From: an uncultured Porphyromonadaceae bacterium
GTDB taxonomy: Bacteria > Bacteroidota > Bacteroidia > Bacteroidales > Muribaculaceae
Reading direction: 5' to 3'
Assembly: GCA_947177635.1 (NCBI GenBank)
Contig: CAMWVQ010000001.1
Coordinates: 1-64,000, forward strand
DNA length: 64,000 bases
Below the pieces are notes generated by a model. The model was not told the origin of the DNA and ran no database searches. It saw nothing but the letters and a program-made list of their open reading frames with translations. Position numbers and translations under genes: made by a program. Positions 28,870 to 38,558 of the stretch are shown here, in pieces; the stretch's first letter is position 1; each line of letters opens with the position of its first letter.

Positions 28870-29706
28870 TCAGGAGAGGGTTATCTGGGTAGCGGCGACG
28901 GGAGTCTGGAGGAAGAGGGAGGCCATCGGGGAGAAGGTGTCGGCGCTTTCGGTGGTTAGATAAGCCGATGACGAGGTGCGTGAGATTGTCTGCTCTATCT
29001 CGGGATGGCGGCGGAGGTAGTCGGCCAGTGAGGCGGCGACAATCTCTCCCTGGGCGATTAGGTTCACCCCGTCAGGAAGCGCTTCCCTTATCTTGGGATA
29101 AAGGATGGGGTAATGGGTGCAGCCGAGAATCACGGTGTCGATGGCCGGGTCTGCGGTCATCAACGCGTCGGCATCCTGCTTCACGAAGTAGTCTGCGCCG
29201 GACTTGTCGGCCTCATTGTTCTCTACCAGCGGCACCCACATCGGGCAGGCGTGGCCGGTAAGCACCATGCCGGGGAACAGTTTCTCGACTTCAAGGCGGT
29301 AGGAGTCGCTGCGCACTGTGCCCGGCGTGGCGAACAACCCGACATGGCCTGTCGCTGTCAGCCGGCCTATCGCCTCGACCGTCGGACGTATCACCCCGAG
29401 TACCCTCCGCGAGGGGTCGATGACGGGGAGGTCGTTCTGCTGTATGGTGCGCAGGGCCTTGGCTGAGGCTGTGTTGCAGGCGAGAATCACCAGACGGCAT
29501 CCACGTGAGAAAAGCTCGTTGACAGCCTGAAGCGTGAAACGGTAGACGATGTCAAACGACCGCGTCCCGTATGGGGCGCGGGCGTTGTCACCGAGGTATA
29601 GATAGTCATATTCGGGGAGCATCTTCCTGATTTCCCGCAGAATAGTCAGGCCTCCGTAACCTGAGTCGAACACCCCTATGGGTGATTCCATCGGTCTGAG
29701 AGTCAT
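28870..29706 (-). CDS. murI: Glutamate racemase
   Basis: PIGVFDSGYGGLTILREIRKMLPEYDYLYLGDNARAPYG, LVILACNTASA, ILGCTHYPIL. Confidence 0.96.
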   Translation of the reverse strand: MTLRPMESPIGVFDSGYGGLTILREIRKMLPEYDYLYLGDNARAPYGTRSFDIVYRFTLQAVNELFSRGCRLVILACNTASAKALRTIQQNDLPVIDPSRRVLGVIRPTVEAIGRLTATGHVGLFATPGTVRSDSYRLEVEKLFPGMVLTGHACPMWVPLVENNEADKSGADYFVKQDADALMTADPAIDTVILGCTHYPILYPKIREALPDGVNLIAQGEIVAASLADYLRRHPEIEQTISRTSSSAYLTTESADTFSPMASLFLQTPVAATQITLS

Positions 29707-31043
29707 TTCTGGTTGCGTACGATAACAGCCGTGGCGTCGTCGGCCTGTGATTTGAGGAACTCACGCGCCTCTGTCCAGCTGTAGAAGGGGGCGATGGATG
29801 ATTCTATCGGCAGCCTGACATCGTGCTCGTTCATCATGAATTTCACGATGATGTCGCCGTCACCATTTACGGGCCTGAAGAATATGGCCTGCATGTTTGA
29901 GGCCATCGGGGTCACCTTGAAGTTCGTCCAAGCCTCCTCTACCTTTTCAGGATCAGACTCCTCCCCACAGAAACCGTCGAATTTCATTAGCGCGGCCAAG
30001 GGGGTGATGTTGCCGTCGTGGCCGAAACGCAATGTGGCTCCTGACTTCCCCTCCCGGATATACTCATCGGCCGTCAGGATGATGTTGTCGAGCAGATTCC
30101 TCGCGTTGGCGACAATCAGCCCTTCCGACATCGGGAAAGAGGCGTTATGGATATAGAAGGAGAGGTTGTTGACCCTCCAGAGGGAATAAAGCTCATCAGG
30201 GGTGAACATGTCGAAGAATGACACCGGAGTCTCCATGTTCTGCATATCCACGGCCACCCAGTAAAGCCCCCACATCAGTTCGGAGGGGGAAAGCGGCAAC
30301 CCTTCGGTCGATGTGAAAAGGTCTCCGACAAGACGCTCGGGATGGATGTTGGCTTTTTCGAAATCGTCATATGTCTCTTTCCACGGGCCACGGTCTGAGT
30401 TCCATTCGGCCGCCTGCGGCGTCCACCAGCAAAGATGGCTCATCCAGCGTTTTGAAGACTCCTTCGGTATGACCAAAGAGGGATTCAGCTCCTTCAGACC
30501 TTCGCAGAACGCCAGCATCGAGTGGGCGCAACGCATCACCTGGGTGGAACGCGCGGTAATCACCGCACTGTCGCCGAACACCGTCGGATATGCCTGGAAC
30601 ATCCTGCGGGCAATCCCTTTATGCTGGCGCGCACCAAGGGGGGTAAGTTCCCCTCCCCTGCCGTCTGCTTCTTTCCATACTTCCCAGAGACGCCCCATTA
30701 CCTCCACACCTTTGGGTGTGAGAACTCCGAGGGAATCGGCTTTACGGAAATGGTCGAGAACCCTGACATAGTCTTCATCTGAGATCAGGTATCGCGAACC
30801 ATGTCGCCCGTAGTGGGATATGTAAAATGCCTCATAGCCCTCCGGAGCCGCAGCCAGCGATTCATCAGGGCCGGGATAAGCGTAATACACGCCTCCCGCC
30901 TTGGCGGGATTGGCGAAGACTTCCTCTTTCACAGACTCCGCGGAGGAGATGAATGGGCCCGATAGGGCAAACAAAAATGCCGCTACGGCAAGGTGTTTCT
31001 TTATTTTGCTGAACATGGATGAGATGAACGATTTTATTGCCAA
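29703..31043 (-). CDS. Histidine acid phosphatase family protein (MINPP/phytase-like)
   Basis: 'FYISHYGRHGSRYLIS' (RHGxR) and distal 'LRFGHDGNITPL' catalytic motif; signal peptide; start may be 31016. Confidence 0.82.
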   Translation of the reverse strand: MAIKSFISSMFSKIKKHLAVAAFLFALSGPFISSAESVKEEVFANPAKAGGVYYAYPGPDESLAAAPEGYEAFYISHYGRHGSRYLISDEDYVRVLDHFRKADSLGVLTPKGVEVMGRLWEVWKEADGRGGELTPLGARQHKGIARRMFQAYPTVFGDSAVITARSTQVMRCAHSMLAFCEGLKELNPSLVIPKESSKRWMSHLCWWTPQAAEWNSDRGPWKETYDDFEKANIHPERLVGDLFTSTEGLPLSPSELMWGLYWVAVDMQNMETPVSFFDMFTPDELYSLWRVNNLSFYIHNASFPMSEGLIVANARNLLDNIILTADEYIREGKSGATLRFGHDGNITPLAALMKFDGFCGEESDPEKVEEAWTNFKVTPMASNMQAIFFRPVNGDGDIIVKFMMNEHDVRLPIESSIAPFYSWTEAREFLKSQADDATAVIVRNQK

Positions 31044-31044
31044 A

Positions 31045-31074
31045 GGGGCGGGGACGTCTGAATTCGCGTCCCCG
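31045..31074 (-). terminator. Terminator hairpin downstream of galE
   Basis: GGCGGGGACG / CGTCCCCGCC inverted repeat. Confidence 0.55.
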
Positions 31075-31105
31075 CCTCTTTATACGGAATTGTCAGTTGA
31101 CTGAT

Positions 31106-32140
31106 TTACATGATGCCGCGCTCGCGGAGCTTGCACTGCCAGGTCCACGCGTTGCGCAATGTTTCCTCAATGGGTGTGGAGGCTGTCCAGCCGAGCACAT
31201 TGTTGGCGCGCTCGGGATTGGCCCACACTTTCTCGATGTCACCCGCGCGACGGGGAGCGATCTTGTGGGGAACCTTCACCCCTGTTGCTTTCTCAAAGGC
31301 GTTGATGAGGCCGAGAACGCTCATACCGTTGCCAGTGCCGAGATTGAAAATCTCCACCTTCTCGTCTGACTTGTCCTCAAGCATACGCTCCACAGCGATG
31401 ACATGCGCCTTGGCCAGATCCACAACATCGATATAGTCGCGGATGCATGAGCCGTCGGGAGTGTTGTAGTCGTCGCCGAAGACGCTAAGCTCCTTGCGGA
31501 TGCCCATGGCGGCCTGGGTCAGGAAAGGCACCAGGTTCTGGGGCACTCCGTTGGGAAGCTCGCCGATTTCAGCCGAGGGATGGGCGCCCACGGGGTTGAA
31601 GTAACGCAGCAGGACACTCTTGAACGGAGCGCCTGCGTTGATGACGTCGGTAATGATTTCCTCTGAAATCTGCTTGGTGTTGCCGTAAGGTGAGGTAGCC
31701 TTTTTAATCGGCGATTCCTCGGTCACAGGATTCACGTCAGGCTCACCATAAACGGTGCAGGATGATGAGAACACTATACCTTTGACATCATATTTCCCCA
31801 TCATGTCGAGGAGGTTCATCAAGGTATTGAGGTTGTTGCGATAGTAGAGCAACGGCTTCTGCATCGACTCGCCGACTGCTTTAGAGGCGGCGAAGTTGAT
31901 GATTCCCTTGATGCCGGGATATGTGTCGAAAAGGATTTTTACGGCAGTGAGGTCGGTGCAGTCGGCCTCAACGAATTCGGGGCGGATGCCGGTGATTCGC
32001 TCTATGCCGTCAAGAACCTCACGGTTGGAGTTTGAGAGATTGTCGATTATGACAACGGGGTATCCGGCCTTCTGAAGCTCTACCACGGTGTGGGAGCCGA
32101 TGTAGCCGGTACCGCCGGTCACAAGTATTGCGGGTTTCAT
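31106..32140 (-). CDS. galE: UDP-glucose 4-epimerase
   Basis: ILVTGGTGYIGSHTVVELQKAGYPVVIIDNLSNS; SPYGNTKQISEEI; YFNPVGAHPSAEIGE. Confidence 0.97.
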   Translation of the reverse strand: MKPAILVTGGTGYIGSHTVVELQKAGYPVVIIDNLSNSNREVLDGIERITGIRPEFVEADCTDLTAVKILFDTYPGIKGIINFAASKAVGESMQKPLLYYRNNLNTLMNLLDMMGKYDVKGIVFSSSCTVYGEPDVNPVTEESPIKKATSPYGNTKQISEEIITDVINAGAPFKSVLLRYFNPVGAHPSAEIGELPNGVPQNLVPFLTQAAMGIRKELSVFGDDYNTPDGSCIRDYIDVVDLAKAHVIAVERMLEDKSDEKVEIFNLGTGNGMSVLGLINAFEKATGVKVPHKIAPRRAGDIEKVWANPERANNVLGWTASTPIEETLRNAWTWQCKLRERGIM

Positions 32141-32155
32141 TGTATTCGGTTTGTT

Positions 32156-33058
32156 TTAGAACAACTTTTCAGGATAAGTGCCGTTCTTGTGGAGCTCGGC
32201 GAATTTCTCCACCACTCCGGGACGGTCGGCGGCATATGTCACGCCGAACCAGCGAGAATCTGTGTCGAGAACCTTGATAGTGGCCTCGCCGTTCTTGATG
32301 AGGGTGTCGATACAGAGGGGGATGAAGAACTCAGCCTTGGGTGTGTTGAGGTCCTTCTCAAGGAACTTGCGGAACTCGCGGTCTGAGAATTCGAAGTAAT
32401 CGGGTGTGAATCCCCAGAGGTTCATCGACACGGGGGTCATCGGGTCGAGGGTCTGCTCAACGCCATTCTCGTCGGTGAAGACGATGCGGCCATCGGGGGC
32501 ATAAGAGATTGCGGTGCGCTCAACCACACCAGTGAGGTTGCCGTCGGCAGTGGAGCATACGCCACGGGCCACGGAACCATTCTCGGTCATTGTGTTGCCC
32601 ACACGGAAGCCTACCATGCAGTAGTCACCCTTGCGGTCGCGGGGACGATTGAGCTCTTCGGCGATTACCTTGAAAGCGTCGCGTCCGTAGAAGTCATCGG
32701 CATTGATTACGGCAAAAGGCTCGTTGATGACCTCTTTCCCCATCAGGACGGCATGGTTGGTACCCCAGGGTTTTGTGCGGTCTTCGGGGCAAGTGAACCC
32801 TTCGGGGAGCTTGTCGGTCGACTGGAAGACAACCTCGACGGGAACATGTCCCTCATATTTTGATAAGATTTTCTCGCGGAAATCCTTCTCGAAATCTTTG
32901 CGGATCACGAAAACGACTTTGCCGAAGCCAGCCTGAAGGGCATCGTAGATGGAGTAGTCCATGATGGTTTCGCCATTGGGGCCGAGAGGATCGAGCTGCT
33001 TGAGGCCGCCGTAACGGCTGCCCATTCCGGCAGCGAGAACAAAGAGTGTAGGTTTCAT
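32156..33058 (-). CDS. Sugar-phosphate nucleotidyltransferase family protein
   Basis: 'LFVLAAGMGSRYGGLKQLDPLGPNGETIMDYSIYDA', 'PFAVINADDFYGRDAF'. Confidence 0.88.
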   Translation of the reverse strand: MKPTLFVLAAGMGSRYGGLKQLDPLGPNGETIMDYSIYDALQAGFGKVVFVIRKDFEKDFREKILSKYEGHVPVEVVFQSTDKLPEGFTCPEDRTKPWGTNHAVLMGKEVINEPFAVINADDFYGRDAFKVIAEELNRPRDRKGDYCMVGFRVGNTMTENGSVARGVCSTADGNLTGVVERTAISYAPDGRIVFTDENGVEQTLDPMTPVSMNLWGFTPDYFEFSDREFRKFLEKDLNTPKAEFFIPLCIDTLIKNGEATIKVLDTDSRWFGVTYAADRPGVVEKFAELHKNGTYPEKLF

Positions 33059-33131
33059 TTATGTCTTGTCGTTTGTTGTTTAAATGATATGGAGAGGAAG
33101 GAGAAGGGGCAGGTGGATGGTCTGGAGTTGC

Positions 33132-34268
33132 TTACTCTGAGATTCTGCGCGCGCCGTCAGAGATGATAACGGGAATCACCACGGGTTCGTGGCCATAGCG
33201 GGCGTTGAACTTCTCCTTGGCGGTGGCGATGAAGCTGTCGTAAAGGTCATCCTTGACGAGGTTGATTGTGCAGCCGCCGAAACCGCCACCCATGATTCGC
33301 GAACCGGTCACACCGCATTCACGTGCAATCTCGTTGAGATAGTCGAGTTCGACGCAGCTCACCTCGTAGTCTTTCGAGAGGCCGTCGTGGGTCTGGTACA
33401 TCTTCTCGCCGACGGTCTCAAGGTCTCCCTTGACAAGGGCGTCGCAGACAGCGAGCACGCGCTCTTTCTCCTCAATGACATATTTGGCGCGGAAGTAGTC
33501 TTCGGCGGTGATGTCGCTGCGGACTCCGTTGAGCATCTCCATTGTTGCGTCACGGAGGGTCTCCACACCAAGGGTCTTGGCTACACGCTCACAGCTCTGG
33601 CGGCGCTTGTTGTATGGGGAGTCAACCAAGGCATGCTTCACCTTGGAGTCAAGCAGGACGAGCTTGTAGCCGTCGGCCTTGAAGGGGAAGTATTCAAATT
33701 CCATCGAACGGCAGTCGAGGCGCATGAGGTTGTCCTGCTTGCCGAAGACTGAGGCGAACTGGTCCATGATGCCGCAGTTCACGCCGCAATAGTTGTGTTC
33801 GGTTGACTGACCGATGCGGGCAAGCTCGAACTTGTCTATCGTGTTGCCGTTGAAGAGGTCGTTGAGGGCGAAAGCGAAGCAGCTTTCAAGGGCGGCCGAT
33901 GAGCTGAGGCCGGCGCCAAGGGGCACATTGCCTGCGAAAACGGCGTCGAAGCCTTCGACTTTGCCGCCACGCTTGATTATCTCGCGGCAGATGCCGAAGA
34001 TGTAACGGGCCCACTGCTGGGTGGGGGCATCCTCCTCTTTAAGGCCGAATTCGGCGTACTCGTTGATGTCGACAGAGAAGACACGCACCTTGTCGGTGGC
34101 GTTGGGGGCGATTTCCGCCATGATGACCTTGTCTATGGCCCCGGGGAATACGAATCCGCCGTTGTAGTCTGTATGTTCACCGATGAGATTGATACGTCCG
34201 GCCGACGCGTAGACGATTCCGTCCTTGCCGAATTTCTCCTTGAAGATGGAGTTGATTTTTTTTTGCAT
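33132..34268 (-). CDS. galK: Galactokinase
   Basis: 'GRINLIGEHTDYNGGFVFPGAIDK', 'GNVPLGAGLSSSAALE', 'GSRIMGGGFGGCTINLV'. Confidence 0.97.
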   Translation of the reverse strand: MQKKINSIFKEKFGKDGIVYASAGRINLIGEHTDYNGGFVFPGAIDKVIMAEIAPNATDKVRVFSVDINEYAEFGLKEEDAPTQQWARYIFGICREIIKRGGKVEGFDAVFAGNVPLGAGLSSSAALESCFAFALNDLFNGNTIDKFELARIGQSTEHNYCGVNCGIMDQFASVFGKQDNLMRLDCRSMEFEYFPFKADGYKLVLLDSKVKHALVDSPYNKRRQSCERVAKTLGVETLRDATMEMLNGVRSDITAEDYFRAKYVIEEKERVLAVCDALVKGDLETVGEKMYQTHDGLSKDYEVSCVELDYLNEIARECGVTGSRIMGGGFGGCTINLVKDDLYDSFIATAKEKFNARYGHEPVVIPVIISDGARRISE

Positions 34269-34283
34269 GAGATATTAAGGTAA

Positions 34284-35383
34284 TCAGTTAGTTGGTTTGA
34301 AAGTCCTGAATGGTGAGAGGGCTTCTGTGGGGCGTCCCTCCTTGAAGCAGCTCTTGTCGTAGCCGCCGTTGTATCCGGCAGGGGCTTCCGGTTCCCAGTA
34401 GAAAATCCCTTCGAAGGATTTGGTGGCCTTGTACTCGTCAAGCAGGCGTGTGAGCATCTCGGCGCACTCCTTGTCCATGTCGTAATGGAGGCCGATCTCG
34501 CAAATCATCACAGGTCTGCCGTAGCGCTCCTTGACACGTTTGATATTGGCTATAAGCTGGTCTGTCTGTTCCTCCCACTTGTCGTAAGGCCAGGGGTAGA
34601 ACGACATACCCATCATATCGTAATTCACATTGTTCTTCTCCATAAGGTCGAAGAACCAAGTGTAAAGTTCCTCGTTGTGGCCACGGTCTATGTGGAGGAT
34701 GACGGGGGCGTCGGGGTAGACCTGCTTGGAGGCCTTGTATCCGGCTTCAAAAAGTTCGGGGAAATGGTGGGCGTCCTGGTCCTTGACCTCTCCGACAGGG
34801 AGCATCATTCCATAGGGCACCTCATTGCCGACCTGCACCCACTTCACATCTATATCAGCCTCCTTGAGGGCGGAAAGCACATCTGTGACATGGGCGGCAA
34901 CCGCCTCTTTCAGCTCCGGAACCGACAGCCCTTTCCAGGCCGCCGGCATTCTCTGCTGGCTGGGGTCGGCCCAGGAGTCGGAAAAATGGAAATCAATCAT
35001 CAGGGGGAGGTTGAGCTGGCTGGCGCGGCGTGCCTTGAGCAGCACATCCTCCTTCCCGTTCCAGCCTCCTTCGGGATTGACCCAGACACGCAGGCGGATG
35101 GCGTTGATTCCACACTCATCTTTCAGCAGCTTTATGGCGTCGGCCTCATTACCGGCAGCGTCATAGAACTTCTCCCCTGCCGCTTCGAGCTCGGTAATCC
35201 AACCCACATCCGCTCCAAGAGGGAAACCGTGGTATTGACCACAGTGTCGGAGGGGAAATCTGTTGGGACAGACGGCGTGGCGGCCACCGTTGCCATGCCT
35301 GACATAGCGGCCGAGCCATATACGGCCAACGCGGCGAGGAAGATTCTCGCCGATGAAAGAAACCTTGATGAGTAATTTTCCAT
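34284..35383 (-). pseudogene. GH53 arabinogalactan endo-beta-1,4-galactanase with a frameshift near the N-terminus
   Basis: Signal-peptide ORF MENYSSRFLSSARIFLAALAVYGSAA...DTVVNTTV ends in a different frame from the GH53 body (FPLGADVGWITELEAAGEKFYD...); break at about 35221-35230. Catalytic motifs 'VGNEVPYGM' and 'MICEIGLHY' intact. Confidence 0.8.
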
Positions 35384-35449
35384 TTCGTGAATAGGTTTGC
35401 CTGGAGAAAGATAAAAGGGAGACCCTGATTAGCCGTCCCTAATTTTCTG

Positions 35450-35457
35450 CAAATATA
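35450..35457 (-). promoter_or_regulatory. Bacteroidetes -7 element upstream of GH53/galactose cluster
   Basis: TATATTTG on the minus strand with TTTG about 25 nt further upstream (35483-35486). Confidence 0.45.
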
Positions 35458-35608
35458 CTAAAAATATCAATACCCCATATGTCAAAATTTAGAAAAAATT
35501 GTTAGTTTTGTAGGATGGAATCACCTCCGCCACACCTCTCTACAACTCCGCGCGATTCCGCCCCTACGATTTGACACATATATAACAGATTCTACAAAGA
35601 CTTCATTT

Positions 35609-36721
35609 ATGAAAATCCAACATTCCCTAAAGCTTGCAACTCTCTCCGGACTATGCTTCGCCGCCTTGACCGGCTGCGGCTCACTCCAGAAATCAGGAGT
35701 CTCCGGTTCGGAAGGACGGGTGGTGACCCTTGCCGACGGACGGCAGGTTGTCGTCAGCGGCCAGAAAGAAGCCTCACAGTCGTCAGCGTCAACCGACGCC
35801 AGGAAAGACAAGAAACTAACGCCCCCGAAAGGCGACGGGAAAAACAGCCCAGCGAAACCTAAGAAACCCAAGAAGAAAAAAGAACAACAGCAAACCACTG
35901 ACCGCGAGGCGGTAGGCACCACTGTCATATGCGACAACGACGCCCATCTCCATCCAGCTGCCGGGACAGCAGCCGAAAGCGACAAGCTCAAGACAGCAGC
36001 AGTGGAGGATTTCTCGCTCAACGGCGAATGGACAATACAATCGGTCAGGGACAACGCCGTGACCGGTGAAGAACGCCCCTATGTGACCTTCGACCTGGCC
36101 GCGAAGCGGTTCTATGGCAACAACGGCTGCAACTATATCAATGGCGACCTCACCGTCGAGCCCGACAGCTCCTTGAAATTATCCAACATGATTTCGACAA
36201 TGAGAATGTGTCATGATGATCAATACCAGTACCTTATCAACCTGGCCCTCGATGACGTGACTTCATATTCGGCGCGACGAGACAGGCATGAGATTCTGCT
36301 TGACCTCAAAGACTCCGCCGGCAGGACCATCCTCGTGCTGCGCAGACACAACATGGACTTCCTCAACGGGGCCTGGAATGTGACTGAGCTAAACGGCTCC
36401 AAGCTGGTACAGGAGGATGACGCCACCATGACATTCGACACCACCGACCTGAAAATCCACGGCACCACGGGCTGCAACATCTTCAACGGGGAGCTTTTCA
36501 TCGACCCCGACAAGACGACATCCCTGCAAGTACTGAAACTTGCCACAACAAGGATGGCCTGTCCGCCCGACTCCCGCGAGACAGAGTTCCTGCTCGCCCT
36601 CGAATCGGTGGAAACAGCCAAGGCCGACGGTCACAACGAGGTCACTCTCTATGACACCGAAGGCAAACCCCTCTTCAAGCTCGTAAAGGTAGACCTGAGG
36701 GAGGACACCCCGGCTGAATGA
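35609..36721 (+). CDS. Lipoprotein with two META domains (HslJ-like)
   Basis: Lipobox LTGCGS; 'LNGEWTIQSVRDNAVTGEERPYVTFDLAAKRFYGNNGCNYINGDL' and 'LNGAWNVTELNGSKLVQEDDATMTFDTTDLKIHGTTGCNIFNGEL'. Confidence 0.9.
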   Translation: MKIQHSLKLATLSGLCFAALTGCGSLQKSGVSGSEGRVVTLADGRQVVVSGQKEASQSSASTDARKDKKLTPPKGDGKNSPAKPKKPKKKKEQQQTTDREAVGTTVICDNDAHLHPAAGTAAESDKLKTAAVEDFSLNGEWTIQSVRDNAVTGEERPYVTFDLAAKRFYGNNGCNYINGDLTVEPDSSLKLSNMISTMRMCHDDQYQYLINLALDDVTSYSARRDRHEILLDLKDSAGRTILVLRRHNMDFLNGAWNVTELNGSKLVQEDDATMTFDTTDLKIHGTTGCNIFNGELFIDPDKTTSLQVLKLATTRMACPPDSRETEFLLALESVETAKADGHNEVTLYDTEGKPLFKLVKVDLREDTPAE

Positions 36722-37070
36722 CCGTCAAAGCCATACGGTCCAACCTCTCAAAGCCCGGCGGCGTTATCAGGAACGATTCCGAATAATGCCGTCAGGCTTT
36801 TTATTTGTCCGCATCCATTAAAAACATAGTTTCTTGGAAGTTAGCTTCAGAAAGCCGTATGTTTCAATTGTGTTTCACAATCATAACTACCTAATTATAA
36901 ATCCATTGCGAGGCGTGGTTTAAGCTTTTGTTTATACTGGCAGATAAACTGCTGAAAAACAGTTGTCTTTAACTTGACCTGAAATATCCAAGAGATTTGG
37001 TGTTTGTTTTTATGAAAAAATAATCCGAATTTTGTAGTGGAAAAAGACAACTTCACGACTGAGTTTCACA

Positions 37071-38450
37071 ATGCAGCAAAATCATCTACAACTCTGGGAG
37101 GAATGTCGCACCATCTTGCGTGACAACCTCCCGGCGGAACAGTTCCGCGCCTGGTTCGAGCCGATTGCCTCGCTGGGCTTCGAGGATGGGAAGCTTACGC
37201 TTGCCGTCCCCTCCCCCTTCTGTTCCGAGTATATCGAGAACAATTATCTCTCCATTCTCGGGCCTACCCTCCGCCGCGTTTATGGCGAAGGGGTGAAACT
37301 CTTTTACAAGTTCAACCAGATCAGCAACCACCCCGAAACAGCAATCACCGAGGGTGGACTCTCGTCATCCCCGGTTCTCAGCCGTCAGGGACACGGTCTT
37401 TTCCAGACTCCCGTAGCCGCCACTTTCGACTCGCAGCTCAATCCCCGTTACACATTCGAGAATTACTGCAGCTCGACCTCCAACAAAATCGCCCGCGCTA
37501 TCGGTGAGGCAATCGCCAACGACCCCAAGCTCAAGACCTTCAACCCCCTGTTTGTCTTCGGGCCGACCGGTGTGGGCAAGACCCACCTCATCCAGGCCAT
37601 CGGCATCAAAATCAAGGAACACAATCCGCTGGCCCGCATATTATATGTTAGCGCGCGACTCTTCGAGAGCCAGTTCACCGTGGCCGCACGCAACGGAAAG
37701 GTCAACGAGTTCATAAACTTCTACCAGAGCATCGACACTTTAATCATCGATGACATACAAGACCTGGTAGACAAGGACAAGACGCAGAACACCTTCTTCC
37801 ATATCTTCAACCACCTTCACCAGAACCAGAAACAGATCATCCTCTCCAGCGACTGCTGCCCCACGCAGCTCAAGGGTATGACAGCCCGTCTGATTTCACG
37901 TTTCAAATGGGGTATGACCGTCGAACTGGAGAAGCCAGACCTGGCCCTGCGCCGCATGGTGCTCCAGCTGAAGTCAGAGCAAGACGGGCTCTCGCTGGCT
38001 CCCGAGGTTATGGATTTCATCGCCGAGAATGTCACCAACTCGGTGCGCGAGCTGGAAGGAATCGTGGTCTCGCTGCTGGCCCACGCCACAGTGCTCAACC
38101 GCGAGGTGACAGTCGACCTGGCGCGCCACGTTATGAACAATGTGGTCAAGCTCCACAAAAAGTCATCCATCAATTTCGAGATGATTGCCCAAGGGGTTGC
38201 CAGCCACTACAAAATCGACTCAGACCTTCTCTTCGCCAAGACCCGCAAACGCGAGGTTTCAGACGCCCGTCAGATGGTCATGTACATGGCCAAGAAATAC
38301 GCCAAGATGTCGCTGACCGCCATCGGCGCGCGCCTGTCGCGAAACTACGCCACAGTGATTCACGGCTGCAAGAACATCGAGGAGCGCCTCCCCTACGAGA
38401 AGCAGCTCCAGGAGGATGTGGCCTCAATAGAGAAAGTCATACTGGCCTGA
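37071..38450 (+). CDS. dnaA: Chromosomal replication initiator protein DnaA
   Basis: 'NPLFVFGPTGVGKTHLIQAIG', 'LIIDDIQDLVDKDKTQ', C-terminal 'VSDARQMVMYMAKKYAKMSLTAIGARLSRNYATVIHGCKNIEE'. Confidence 0.98.
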   Translation: MQQNHLQLWEECRTILRDNLPAEQFRAWFEPIASLGFEDGKLTLAVPSPFCSEYIENNYLSILGPTLRRVYGEGVKLFYKFNQISNHPETAITEGGLSSSPVLSRQGHGLFQTPVAATFDSQLNPRYTFENYCSSTSNKIARAIGEAIANDPKLKTFNPLFVFGPTGVGKTHLIQAIGIKIKEHNPLARILYVSARLFESQFTVAARNGKVNEFINFYQSIDTLIIDDIQDLVDKDKTQNTFFHIFNHLHQNQKQIILSSDCCPTQLKGMTARLISRFKWGMTVELEKPDLALRRMVLQLKSEQDGLSLAPEVMDFIAENVTNSVRELEGIVVSLLAHATVLNREVTVDLARHVMNNVVKLHKKSSINFEMIAQGVASHYKIDSDLLFAKTRKREVSDARQMVMYMAKKYAKMSLTAIGARLSRNYATVIHGCKNIEERLPYEKQLQEDVASIEKVILA

Positions 38451-38467
38451 CATCTCAGGCAGGATTC

Positions 38468-38520
38468 AACAAACGGTTGGCGGGCGCGGATTCTGATTCG
38501 CGCCCGCCAACCGTTTGTTT
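38468..38520. terminator. Bidirectional terminator between dnaA and nitroreductase gene
   Basis: AACAAACGGTTGGCGGGCGCG / CGCGCCCGCCAACCGTTTGTT perfect 21-bp stem. Confidence 0.85.
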
Positions 38521-38558
38521 CGGAATCACTTTTTATCATACGGAACAACCGAAAGCCT

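Noticed and set aside
35219-35230. Programmed -1 ribosomal frameshifting to join the two GH53 frames
   Set aside because: The local sequence TTTCCCT is not in X_XXY_YYZ phase with the upstream frame (codons GTT TCC CTC), so a canonical slippery site is absent; simple indel or sequence error is more likely.
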